A stretch of DNA of 64,000 nucleotides from Spisula solida (lineage: Eukaryota; Mollusca; Bivalvia; Venerida; Mactridae), in the NCBI GenBank assembly GCA_947247005.1, contig OX365956.1, forward strand, positions 7,501 through 71,500, written 5' to 3'. Each line of letters opens with the position of its first letter. The first letter of the stretch is position 1. Position numbers and translations under genes: made by a program. Positions 1 to 9,955 of the stretch are shown here, in pieces. The notes under the pieces were generated by a model, which ran no database searches, was not told where the DNA came from, and worked only from the letters and a program-made list of their open reading frames with translations.

Positions 1-503
1 CTGATGCCTAGGTAGATATATAATGCCTGATGCTCACGTAGATATATAAAGCCTAATAATCTGTAACGTATCAGACAACCAGAAATGACGAGCTTGGTAC
101 ATTGTAAGCTAAATTATTTATATTAGTCCGGATAATCTTTGGAGCTAAATGTCATCCAGAGACGGTTCTACCTGCCAAACGATATTTATACAGATAACTA
201 TGGTTTCTAACATCAAATCAATTAGGTTTGTCCATTTCCGTAAAACTCGCGGGAGGTGCGCAACACAATGAAAGATGTACACATAGACATCATATCACAC
301 TACTTCGCCGACTTCATAACTGTTTTACTGTATTACTTGGTTACTGAAGCATACATAATTTGTTCTCATCTGTTCTAGTCGTCGATGATACATAGACGCG
401 TGACGATCTAGAGAAATGATAAGTTGTTCCAGTGGGAATAGGCGAAAGTAAGGTGTGTTTAGAGTATGTTAGATCTTGGTTATTTCATTGTGTTCTTATT
501 GTT
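1..503. other. Upstream flank of the PAN/sushi/WSC gene
   Basis: No gene or convincing promoter element is seen. The first 60 bases hold two imperfect copies of a 'GTAGATATATAA' motif. Any transcription start of the downstream gene should lie here, but no TATA box or initiator could be assigned with confidence. Confidence 0.4.
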
Positions 504-649
504 CAATTTTACTATCGCTACCATTAGTTGTACAAGGATTAGTTGTAATATGTAACGAATATTGACAACTTCACAATGAGGGTTACTGTATGGACAATTT
601 TACTATCACTACCATTAGTAATACAAGGACTAGTTGTAATACGTAACAA
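504..649 (+). repeat. Tandem duplication (about 91-bp spacing) of the leader-coding segment
   Basis: The segment 504-558 is repeated at 595-649 with a handful of substitutions. The second copy encodes the hydrophobic signal peptide core of the downstream gene (ILLSLPLVIQGLVVI). The first copy would encode nearly the same peptide (ILLSLPLVVQGLVVI) but soon reaches a TGA and has no in-frame ATG close by. It looks like a local duplication of the start of the coding region, now part of the 5' UTR or promoter. Confidence 0.75.
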
Positions 650-893
650 AAATGTAAAACTGAATTATACAGTAACATTCTACAATCGTTGTCAGGGTGA
701 TGCATACAGGATTCATACTTATCATAGAGGGACAATATCAGATTGTGTAAAACAATGTGAACTCAGGCCTCATTGTCAGGCTATGGGTTACCATGGTCAC
801 ATGAAACTTTGTGAGCTATTTACAGAAGTTGAAACAACCTTTACTGAAGACGGATGCATTTATATTCAACAGAAAGATATTCATCTCGTTAAG
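576..893 (+). CDS. Exon 1: signal peptide and PAN/Apple-like domain
   Basis: Starts MRVTVWTILLSLPLVIQG, a typical signal peptide with a hydrophobic core and a likely cleavage near Gly18. The next about 80 residues carry six cysteines, with the pattern C-x(17)-C-x(3)-C-x(5)-C-x(11)-C and a final C near residue 94. The segment CVKQCELRPHCQAMGYH resembles the helix of PAN/Apple domains. The exon ends with AAG before a GTACGG donor (phase 0). The reading frame continues to a stop at 927 if unspliced, but the downstream modules in compatible phase support splicing. Confidence 0.75.
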
Positions 894-3800
894 GTACGGT
901 CTTTTTGTTCATCTTGTGTATCCCTTTGACTTAACATAAGAATAAATTACAAGAGTTTGACAATAGATTATATAATAATCATAGGTTGTAGTTCTACGTA
1001 TTTTGCCAAATATTATGGTCCGAATCTGAGTACTGTTTTACCAAAGCACTTAAAAAATCGTAAACTTACGTTCAAATTTAAACGTGTTTTCATTATTTTA
1101 CAACTCCAACGTGTGGTGAATGGATCTGCAGTACTTATTATGATTAGTTTGATGAACGCCTTCAAGACATGCATGTATCTGTATCCTAACCCAAATTTCA
1201 GTTGTTAAATAAAAATAAAGAATTAAATTTGAACGTATTTTTACTATTTTCATAAGTGCTTTGATAAAACAAAAGATACGGATATGGATTGTGGAGTAAT
1301 GGATGAATGCATGCGTCACTTGACTCCGTATTTTTGGCTTCCATGTGTACATTCTAACCTGGCCTAAATTAAGTTATTTTACCCTCAGTTATTTTTGACT
1401 GACCCTTGTATTGTTTTACATTACTTACATTCATTATTTTAGGACCTAATATATACGAGTATATACCTACATTGGTTAGTTTTACTGAAAAAAAAACAAT
1501 GATGCATCGTACACACCTACCTCTTTGAACTATATTGTCAAACCTTTCTCATTATCTTGGGCGAACTTTTTTGTACAAGGACTTAAACAAACAATGGCTT
1601 GTGTAAATAACAACACAATAACGATTTCAGTTATGTCATTTATTACAATAATAACCAACCTGTCATGTTTCCCGAATCGTGGATGACCCTTTGATCTGTA
1701 CGTATAAAACGTTTGTTTATACTGATTATCTACTCGTCACTTACTTCACTATCAGGATACGATACACATCCCATATCTTGTACCATTTATAGCAGTGTGA
1801 GACTAAAATTTAAACTCAATCCATCATGTGCTAATACATGTCGTAAGACGAGTTGATGGGTTTACTTGGCACATACTGAACAATTCTAAGGGTCATAAAT
1901 TTTAAGTTATTAGCGAAAATCCGCCAAGTATTGTCGTTATTTCTTTTTTATTTTTAGTCACCATGTGGTACTGGATGTGAACAAGGAATGACGTGTGACA
2001 CGAAATCATCGAGCTGTATTATTAATGGTAATACTGTACTAACTTATACATCTTATGTATACGGAACATTCTGCAAACCGTCATATCCTCGATTTGTACC
2101 CCTTGATCTAAATGTAATAGCATTCTGTCAAACCCTCGCAATATGCTAATGATTCTTAGGCTTAAATGTAAGAACATTCAATAAAACCCACGAAACCCAA
2201 ACCCCTTAAACGGCCATTTGTCATAAACGAAAGAACGTTCCGCCAAACTTTCGCAATGCACTAAACTGCTAATTGACTTAAATGAAAGAACAGCCCGCCA
2301 AGCTTTTGCAACGCGCTTAATGATTCCCCGGCACAAATGAAAGAACAGTCCGCGAAACCCTCGAAATGCGCTAAATAACTCCCTGACACAAATGAAAGAA
2401 CAGTCCGCGAAATCCTTGCAATGCGCTCTATGACTCCCTGACACACATGAAAAAACAGTCCGCGAAACCCTCGCAATGCGCTGAATGACTCCCTGACACA
2501 AATGAAAGAACAGCCGCGAAACCCTCGCCTGAATGACCCCCTGACACAAATGAAAGAACAGTTCGCGAAACCCATGCAATGCGCTAAATGACTCCCTGAC
2601 ACAAATAAAGAAGAGTCCGCGAAACCCTCGCAATGCGCTGAATGACTCCCTGGCACAAATAAAGAACAGTCCGCGAAACCCTCGAATTGCGCTAAATGAC
2701 TCCCTGGCACAAACGAAGGAACAGTCGGCCAAGCCTTTGCAATGCGATAAATGACTCCCTGGCACAAACGAAGGAACAGTCCGCAAAGCCTTCGCAATGC
2801 GCTAAATGACTCTCTGACACAAATGAAAGAACAGTCCGCGGAACCCTCGCCTGAATGACATCCTGACACAAATGAAAGAACAGTCCGCGAAACTCTAGCA
2901 ATGCGGTAAATGACTCCCTGGCACAAACGAAAGAACAGTCCGCGAAACTCTAGCAATGCGCTAAATGATTCCCTGACACAAATAAAGAACAGTCCACCAA
3001 GCCTTTGCAGTGCGCTAAATGACTTCTACACAGAAATAAAGAACATCCCACGAAGCCCTTGCAATTCGCTTAATGACTCCATGACACAAACGAAAGAACA
3101 GTCCGTTAAGATTTCGTAATGCGCTGATTGACTTCTAGACAGAACTGTTTAGAAAAGTCCACCAAACTCTCGCAATGCATTAAATTACCCATTGACATAA
3201 ATGTAATCAAGACAGTTGAGTCGATTTCATACATGTGACGCTTTGTAGCAAAATACGTGGTAAGTTTACTCTGGTTTAATAACATTTTTGAAAAGCACGT
3301 ACATGTATACAAATGTATAAGTAAATCCTGACGAATTCAGGATGGTAAACTCAAACCTACAACACTCCAATAATTTGAGATAAAGTTATATCAATTGTTG
3401 TCGAAATTGCTTAAGCTTAGCTCGTTCTTTATACTAATAATATTTAGTAAAATATAATATCCTTTGGTTAGAATGTTTGCACTACCCAAACCGTAGAAAT
3501 GGCGAGTATATTGGAAACCGCAAAGAAGTTGGAATGAAAACAAGGCTGAAATGTGTTCAAAATTACAAGAATGGACTCGGCCTTGCGGAGTCGATATGTA
3601 CACATGAAGGACGATGGAGACCTAAAGCACTATGTTATATAGGTAATACAGTACAACCTCTCTTTATGTTATATAGGTAATACAGTACAACCTATCTCTA
3701 TGTTATATAGGTAATACAGTACAACATCTCTCTATATTATATAGGTAATACAGTACAACATCTCTCTATATTATATAGGTAATACAGTACAACATCTCTC

Positions 3801-6800
3801 TATATTATATAGGTAATACAGTACGACCTATCTCTATGTTATATAGGTAACACAGTACGACCTCTCTCTATGTTATATAGGTAATACAGTACAACATCTC
3901 TCTATATTATATAGGTAATACAGTACAACCTCTCTCTATATTATATAGGTAATACAGTACAACCTATCTCTATGTTATATAGGTAACACAGTACGACCTC
4001 TCTCTATATTATATAGGTAATACATTACGACCTCTCTCTATGTTATATAGGTAATACAGTACGACATCTCTCTATGTTATATAGGTAATACAGTTCAACA
4101 TCTCTCTATATTATATAGGTAATACAGTACAACCTCTCTCTATGTTATATAGGTAATACAGTACAACATCTCTCTATGTTATATAGGTAATACAGTACAA
4201 CCCCTCTCTATGTTATATAGGTAATACAGTACAACATCTCTCTATGTTATATAGGTAATACAGAACATCCTCTCTCTATGTTACAACATCTCTCTATATT
4301 ATATAGGTAATACAGTACAACATCTCTCTATGTTAAATAGGTAATACAGTTCGACCCCTCTCTATGTTATATAGATAACACAGTACAACCTCTCTCTATG
4401 TTATATAGGTAATACTGTACAACCTCTCTCTATGTTATATAGGTAATACAGTACAACCACTCTCTTTGTTTTATAGGTAATACAGAACATCCTCTCTCTA
4501 TGTTATATAGGTAACACAGTACGACCTCTCTCTATGTTATATAGGTAATACATTACAACCTCTCTCTATGTTATATAGGTAATACAGTACAACCACTCTC
4601 TATGTTATATATCAATGCTGTTGCTCCACCATCTGGAGAGTGGTCCGAAATAAGGGGCGAAACACACGTAGAAGGATGGGTACTCGGGTGTTGATTTGAA
4701 GCAGTAGACATGCTGCATACTTGTATTACCGTCAGTAATTACAGTGTAATCTGAGAAAACCGAACAACCTGCGGACCGCCTGATTTGTTCGGATTTCACA
4801 AGAGTTCGGTATTGTGAAACTACAACTGTTTTGTTATCTTAAATGCGTTGTAGTTGGCCTTGATTGGTGTTGTTTAGTATCAGGCGCCAATATGTGCATA
4901 ACATGTGTCGGATGTTTAATGAGGGGCTTCTAATAACAAATATAAATACAAAAACACCTTTTATTTATACCAATCGTTATAATGTCAATGGGCAATTAAC
5001 ACCTTCGTAGCAGAGGCCTACGACGGTTCTCTATACAGTTTTTCACACATTCCCTGGGGTTATTTAACAAATTGATTGTTTGGTAATTTGTTTGTTCGGT
5101 ATTTAAGCTTTGGTTTGTGTGTATAATTACTAGTTGGGGGACAAAGTAGCCGTCGGTATTCAGATTTCGCAAGGTTCCGGTTTTTCAAACAGCTTTTACA
5201 TTGAGTTAAAGAAGAGAAATTTCGGGACCAAAATTTTTGGTCGGTTTGGACAACATTCCGGTTTTCCCACGTGTCGGTTTTCTCAGATTACACTGTATTA
5301 CACATTTTGCAATTTGTGTACTTAACGGCTAATGTAAGTGACACCTTATTTGAATAATTATGACGAGATTATAATATTATTATACGTGCAGCTTTATTTA
5401 TTTATAAATATATGTGTATCTTACATACTATAGATTGTGGTGGATTACAAACTCCGGAAGGAGCGATTATTGTTGAAAATGGAGGAACACTGCAGGGCTC
5501 TGATATAATATATACATGCCATCCTGACTTTGGACATGTTAATGGAACGTTGGTCAGAGTTTGTCAGTCAGATGGTCAATGGAGTGGAACGGAACCGGTA
5601 TGTAAGTAAGTATAAATACTGGTACAATATTGTCGGTATGTCCGGCAAGTAAGTATAAATACTGGCCCTTATATACACTACTATTTCAGTGTCTACCATG
5701 ACCCTCATATTCACTACTATTTCAGTGTCTACCATGACCCTCATATACACTACTATTTCAGTGTCTACCATGACCCTCATATACACTACTATTTCAGTGT
5801 CTACCATGGCCCTCATATACACTACTATTTCAATGTCTACCATGACCCTAATATGAACTACTATTTCAGTGTCTACAATGGCCCTCATATACACTACTAT
5901 TTCAATGTCTACCATGACCCTAATATGAACTACTATTTCAGTGTCTACCATGGCCCCCTAAATGCTTTTATTTCAGTGTCTACATGTCCCTCATGTACAC
6001 TATTATTTCAGTGTCTACCATGGCCCTCATATACACTACTATTTCAGTGTCTACCATGACCCTCATATACACTACTATTTCAGTGTCTACCATGACCCTC
6101 ATATACACTACTATTTCAGTGTCTACCATGACCCTCATATACACTATTATTTCAGTGTCTACCATGGCCCTCATATACACTACTATTTCAGTGTCTACCA
6201 TGGCCCTCATATACACTACTATTTCAATGTCTACCATGACCCTAATATGAACTACTATTTCAGTGTCTACCATGGCCCCCCTAAATGCTTTTATTTCAGT
6301 GTCTACATGTCCCTCATGTACACTATTATTTCAGTGTCTACCATGGCCCTCATATACACTACTATTTCAGTGTCTACCTTGGCCCCCTAAACGCTGTTTT
6401 TTCAGAGTCTACCATGACCCTCATATACACTACTATTTCAGTGTCTACCATGACCCTCATATACACTACTATTTCAGTGTCTACCATGGCCCTCATATAC
6501 ACTACTATTTCAGTGTCTACCATGGCCCTCATATACACTACTATTTCAGTGTCTACCATGACCCTCATATACACTACTATTTCAGTGTCTACCATGACCC
6601 TCATATACACTACTATTTCAGTGTCTACCATGGCCCCCTAAACGCTTTTATTTCAGAGTCTACCATGACCCTCATATACACTACTATTTCAGTGTCTACC
6701 ATGACCCTCATATACACTACTATTTCAGTGTCTACCATGGCCCTCATATACACTACTATTTCAGTGTCTACCATGGCCCTCATATACACTACTATTTCAG

Positions 6801-7854
6801 TGTCTACCATGACCCTCATATACACTACTATTTCAGTGTCTACCATGACCCTCATATACACTACTATTTCAGTGTCTACTATGGCCCTCATATACACTAC
6901 TATTTCAGTGTCTACCATGGCCCTCATATACACTACTATTTCAGTGTCTACCATGACCCTCATATACACTACTATTTCAGTGTCTACCATGACCCTCATA
7001 TACACTACTATTTTAGTGTCTACCATGACCCTCATATACACTACTATTTCAGTGTCTACCATGGCCCTCATATACACTACTATTTCAGTGTCTACCATGG
7101 CCCTCATATACACTACTATTTCAGTGTCTACCATGACCCTCATATACACTACTATTTCAGTGTCTACCATGACCCTCATATACACTACTATTTCAGTGTC
7201 TACTATGGCCCTCATATACACTACTATTTCAGTGTCTACCATGACCCTCATATACACTACTATTTCAGTGTCTACCATGACCCTCATATACACTACTATT
7301 TCAGTGTCTACCATGGCCCTCATATACACTACTATTTCAGTGTCTACCATGACCCTCATATACACTACTATTTCAGTGTCTACCATGGCCCCCTAAACGC
7401 TTTTATTTCAGAGTCTACCATGGCCCTCATGTACACTATTATTTCAGAATCTACCATGGCCCTCATGTACACTATTATTTCAGAGTCTACCATGGCCCTC
7501 ATATACACTACTATTTCAGTGTCTACCATGGCCCTGATATAGATATTTTATCACACTAATAATTATTTACTACTGGAATGAGATGTGTTATAACAATTAT
7601 AGTTATTTACTATGTATGAGATATTTTACAGTAGTGGATATTGCTATGTTGAGTATTCAAACTACGATATACCTCTACATGATGTTGGGAGATACATGGT
7701 CCCATCGTTCGAAGAATGTTTTAGCGTATGTGGGAAGGGCTTATTTTTTAAGTCAATCGCATTTTGTTGGGGAAACTGGAACCACGGTTGTTTCTGTAAG
7801 GATGTAACTGTTGGTGATGGATATTCAGAGATAGATGACCACAGGTTGTTGTAG
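576..7854 (+). CDS. Five-exon candidate gene: secreted PAN / Cys-rich / sushi-sushi / WSC-like protein (span)
   Basis: Joining 576-893, 1958-2027, 3472-3642, 5434-5605 and 7632-7854 gives one continuous 954-nt frame (317 residues plus stop). Order: signal peptide (about residues 1-20), PAN/Apple-like module (about 25-106), short Cys-rich segment (107-129), sushi 1 (130-186), sushi 2 (187-244), WSC-like module (245-302), short tail. Sushi and WSC modules bind carbohydrate or protein ligands in many extracellular animal proteins, so the product is inferred to be secreted and involved in recognition or matrix; no ortholog is recognised. There is no transmembrane segment after the signal peptide. 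The 3' end is the weakest point: a strong donor sits at 7796, inside the last exon, so the gene may continue. Introns 2-4 are largely tandem repeats. Confidence 0.7.
894..1957 (+). other. Intron 1 of the PAN/sushi/WSC gene
   Basis: Begins GTACGG and ends TTTTTTATTTTTAG. Apart from a foldback at 1019-1290 (listed separately) nothing is recognised. Short open frames here lack any domain signature. Confidence 0.6.
1019..1290. repeat. Foldback / possible MITE (about 60-bp imperfect inverted arms)
   Basis: The stretch 1020-1082, which includes ACCAAAGCACTT and ACGTTCAAATTTAA, is found inverted at 1222-1285 (TTAAATTTGAACGT, AAGTGCTTTGATAAAAC). About 140 bp separate the arms. No target-site duplication could be fixed, so the outer limits are approximate. 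Confidence 0.5.
1958..2027 (+). CDS. Exon 2: short Cys-rich segment
   Basis: 70-nt exon between TTTTTAG and GTAATAC, phase 0 in and phase 1 out. It encodes SPCGTGCEQGMTCDTKSSSC followed by IIN, with four cysteines in 23 residues, like half of an EGF-like or similar small disulfide module. Its phases fit exon 1 (ends phase 0) and the phase-1 sushi exon that follows, which supports it despite its small size. Confidence 0.65.
2165..3180. repeat. Minisatellite, about 55-bp unit, about 18 copies
   Basis: Unit contains AATGACTCCCTGACACAAAT, then GAAAGAACAGTCCGCGAAAC and CCTCGCAATGCGCT. Spacing between copies is 55 bp where measured, with some shortened copies (near 2520 and 2850). It is more GC-rich than its surroundings. 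It gives overlapping 'ORFs' of 69-231 residues on the minus strand that are only readings of the repeat. Confidence 0.9.
3472..3642 (+). CDS. Exon 3: sushi (CCP) module 1
   Basis: 171-nt, phase 1-1 exon, the usual symmetry of sushi exons. It encodes 57 residues with four Cys and the conserved Trp just before the last Cys: start ECLHYPNRRNGEYIGN, then KCVQNY, ICTHEGRWRPKALCYI. The acceptor is TTTGGTTAG and the donor ATATAG|GTAATACAG. The last about 12 exon bases and the donor form the seed of the 34-bp array that follows. Confidence 0.8.
3631..4612 (+). repeat. 34-bp minisatellite copying the exon 3 splice donor, about 28 copies
   Basis: Unit ATGTTATATAGGTAATACAG + TACAACCTCTCTCT. The first copy is the true end of exon 3 (…CTATGTTATATAG|GTAATACAG at 3642/3643); the next identical donor falls at 3676, 34 bp on, and the series continues to about 4600. 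Nearly every copy retains TATAG|GTAAT. A run-on reading from exon 3 meets TAA in the second copy. Confidence 0.9.
4613..4741. other. Intron 3 segment between array and MITE
   Basis: Unique-looking sequence immediately left of the transposon at 4742; no feature seen. Confidence 0.4.
4742..5295. mobile_element. Non-autonomous DNA transposon (MITE), TA target duplication
   Basis: Left end CAGTGTAATCTGAGAAAACC (4742-) and right end …GGTTTTCTCAGATTACACTG (-5295) are inverted copies over more than 20 bp. Flanking TA at 4740-4741 and 5296-5297 fits a TA duplication as in Tc1/mariner-like elements. The 554-bp body has no transposase frame. It sits in intron 3 of the PAN/sushi/WSC gene. Confidence 0.8.
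5434..5605 (+). CDS. Exon 4: sushi (CCP) module 2
   Basis: Begins after ACATACTATAG, phase 1, and encodes DCGGLQTPEGAIIVENGG then SDIIYTCHPDFGHVNG, VRVCQSDGQWSGTEPVC, a complete sushi pattern with C-C-C-W-C. Two overlapping donors exist (TGTAA|GTAAGT at 5605 and T|GTAAGT at 5601). The 5605 choice ends in phase 2, and only that joins the following WSC exon in its correct frame (PVC-N-SGYCYVEY), so it is preferred. Confidence 0.8.
5590..5672 (+). repeat. Single duplication of the exon 4 splice donor region
   Basis: The string AAGTAAGTATAAATACTGG occurs at the true donor (5604-) and again about 43 bp later (5648-), each preceded by a CGGTATGT segment. The second copy again offers A|GTAAGT. It is a two-copy version of the donor duplication seen at other exons of this window. 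Confidence 0.65.
5690..7545 (+). repeat. 36-bp minisatellite, about 50 copies
   Basis: Unit GTGTCTACCATGACCCTCAT + ATACACTACTATTTCA. The 36-bp period is a multiple of three, so all frames stay open over long runs and give repetitive 'proteins' on both strands (up to 377 residues). Variants differ at ATGACC/ATGGCC. Every unit contains ACTATTTCAG, which resembles a 3' splice site. Six or so units carry a variant GGCCCCCTAAA[TC]GCTTTTATTTCAG, spaced irregularly. Confidence 0.92.
7632..7854 (+). CDS. Exon 5 (possibly terminal): WSC-like domain
   Basis: Acceptor GAGATATTTTACAG at 7618-7631. The frame gives SGYCYVEYSNYDIPLHDVG, then SFEECFSVCGKGLFFKSIAF and CWGNWNHGCFC, matching the WSC pattern (GC-Y…D…, C…C, W/CxCG-like end). 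If it is unspliced, the frame ends at TAG 7852-7854. A strong donor T|GTAAGG at 7795/7796 would end the exon inside the last Cys codon; the repeats after it offer many acceptors, so the true 3' structure is unresolved. Confidence 0.65.
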
Positions 7855-8960
7855 GGATGTAACTGTTGGTGATGGATATCCAGGGCTGGATGACTATTTC
7901 TTTTGTAACCTTTACCACAGGTTGTTGTAAGGATGTAACTGTTGGTGATGGATATTCAGAGATAGATGACCACAGGTTGTTGTAGGGATGTAACTGTTGG
8001 TGATGGATATCCAGGGCTGGATGACTATTTCTTTTGTAACCTTTACCACAGGTTGTTGTAAGGATGTAACTGTTGGTGATGGATATTCAGAGATAGATGA
8101 CCACAGGTTGTTGTAGGGATGTAACTGTTGGTGATGGATATCCAGGGCTGGATGACTATTTCTTTTGTAATCTTTACACGAGGTTGTTGTAGGGGTGTAA
8201 CTGTTGGTGATGGATATCCAGCGTTGGATGATTATCACTTGTTTAACTTTTATCACAAGTTGTTGTAAGGATGCAACTGTTGGTGATGTATATCCAGAGT
8301 TTGATGACTATCTTTTTGTAACTGTTATCACAAGTTTACCTAAAGTTGTTGTAAGGATGCAACTGTTAACCTTTTGTAACTGTTATCACAAGTTATTGTA
8401 AAGATGCAACTGTTGGTGATGGATATCCAGAGTTTCATGACTATCTTTTTGTAACTGTTATCACAAGTTTACCTAAAGTTGTAACTGTTAACATTTTGTA
8501 ACTTTTACCACAGGTTGTTGTAAGGATACAACTGTTTACCTTATGTAACTTTTACCACAGGTTGTTGAAAGGATACAACTGTTTACCTTATGTAACTTTT
8601 ACCACAGGTTGTTGAAAGGATACAACTGTTTACCTTATGTAACTTTTACCACAGGTTGTTGAAAGGATACAACTGTTTACCTTATGTAACTTTTACCACA
8701 GGTTGTTGAAAGGATACAACTGTTTACCTTATGTAACTTTTACCACAGGTTGTTGTAAGGATGCAACTGTTTACCTTATGTAACTTTTACCACAGGTTGT
8801 TGTAAGGATACAACTGTTTACCTTATGTAACTTTTACCACAGGTTGTTGTAAGGATGCAACTGTTTACCTTATGTAACTTTTACCACAGGTTGTTGTAAG
8901 GATACAACTGTTTACCTTATGTAACTTTTACCACAAGTTGGTGTAAGGATGCAACTGTTT
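7786..8960 (+). repeat. Compound minisatellite (131-bp then 47-bp units) seeded at the WSC exon donor
   Basis: The exon end ACCACGGTTGTTTCTGTAAG is echoed by ACCACAGGTTGTTGTAAGGA in every unit. Early units are about 131 bp (for example 7921 to 8052) and carry GTTGGTGATGGATATCCAG. Later units are 47 bp (8581 to 8628), with GTTTACCTTATGTAACTTTT. Each unit contains an acceptor-like TTTTACCACAG directly before a donor-like GTAAGG or GAAAGG. Confidence 0.85.
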
Positions 8961-9355
8961 GTGCAAAAGGGCATTTGCAACATGAACGGTTTAACAAAAC
9001 TGCTTAAAAATAAATAATAATAATTAAGCAATGGCAATACTATATGTGTATTGTCAGAACAGTGTCTCCTTTAAAGGCGCGCATACATTCTCTATATGTG
9101 AAAACTGATTACATAACGTTGAAGTTCACCTTGTCTGATCTATTGTACCTTTATCATTTGGATTTTCAGAGTAATGAATTAACCAGAATGTCGGTAACAA
9201 TTAACTATTTCTATTAATTTTTCAACAAAGTGTAAAAGATTATTACAAATTTGGAATAATGAAGTAGAGAACTGGACAAGGACAAGAACCAATAAGTTAT
9301 TTTGTAGCTTTAATTTTAGTCATACTTAGACAACAATGCTATAAATAAATACAGG
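8961..9355. other. Intergenic
   Basis: AAATAAATAATAATAATTAA at 9008-9027 could serve as a poly(A) signal region for the upstream gene, but no terminal exon is proven. The rest shows no recognisable feature apart from the approach to the LINE fragment. Confidence 0.35.
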
Positions 9356-9700
9356 TTTGCGCTCACTAGATTCCGTGTCTCAGCATACATTTTAGAGGTA
9401 CAGGCTGGAAGATTACACACGCCACATAAAATACAATACGATGAGAGAAAATGTCATACATGTAATACCCTAGAAGATGAATTCTAACTTTTTGTTTGAT
9501 GTCCCCTTTATCACGAATTAAGAAAATGTCATATTAAAATGTAGATCGGAATCATCCCAATGTGCCTACATTTATTGAACTTTTAAAATCTGATAATACG
9601 ACTACACAGAGAAACCTATCTACGTCCTTACAGAAAATTTGTTGATATAAGACAATCATGTATGCTCTTAATTAGTACTGTAGTAATTTTCAGTTAATAA
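9330..9700 (+). pseudogene. Decayed non-LTR retrotransposon fragment (C-terminal part of the polyprotein)
   Basis: From 9356 the frame reads FALTRFRVSAYILEVQAGR, then DERKCHTCN and EDEF, a stop, and CPLYHELRKC. The arrangement (LTRFR…H/Y…GR…C-x2-C…EDE-F…CPLY-x2-LR) is the hallmark of the C-terminal zinc-binding region of LINE reverse transcriptases of many invertebrates. In-frame stops (after EDEF and after LFV) show it is dead. The ends are approximate. Confidence 0.7.
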
Positions 9701-9955
9701 TCTGAACATATAGAGAATGTCTTTCATACGAAATGTCTTTATTTATGACATTATGGTATTCTCACCAATTACAAATATATATCATTGATATACGTCTCCA
9801 TATTACAAACTTCGTTATCACACCAAACTGCGTTTTCCAATCTGTTTTGCTTTGCGATTTTGTACATGTCCATTTATGTTGTATATTCTTTTTCAATGGT
9901 TTTAATAAATTAAGAAATAGAATAGTTTCTTTGTTTTTAAATATATTATCGTAAC
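9701..9955. other. AT-rich spacer before the satellite
   Basis: Short open frames on both strands have no domain support. Nothing else is seen. Confidence 0.35.

Noticed and set aside
2178..2956. Minus-strand frames of 202 and 231 residues with repeated FICVRESFSALRGFRGLF
   Set aside because: 55-bp minisatellite in intron 2 of the PAN/sushi gene; two frames open at once and no domain.
5434..5601. Shorter version of sushi exon 4 using donor T|GTAAGT at 5601
   Set aside because: It ends in phase 1, which does not join the WSC exon in its correct frame; the 5605 donor does.
5962..7396. Repetitive frames of 118-377 residues on both strands
   Set aside because: 36-bp array, multiple of three; intron 4 of the sushi/WSC gene.
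8936..9010. Terminal exon of the WSC gene (…CKDATVCAKGHLQ…)
   Set aside because: The last repeat copy could be read in this way, but its acceptor is altered (CCACAAG) and many equivalent upstream copies exist; no way to choose without RNA.
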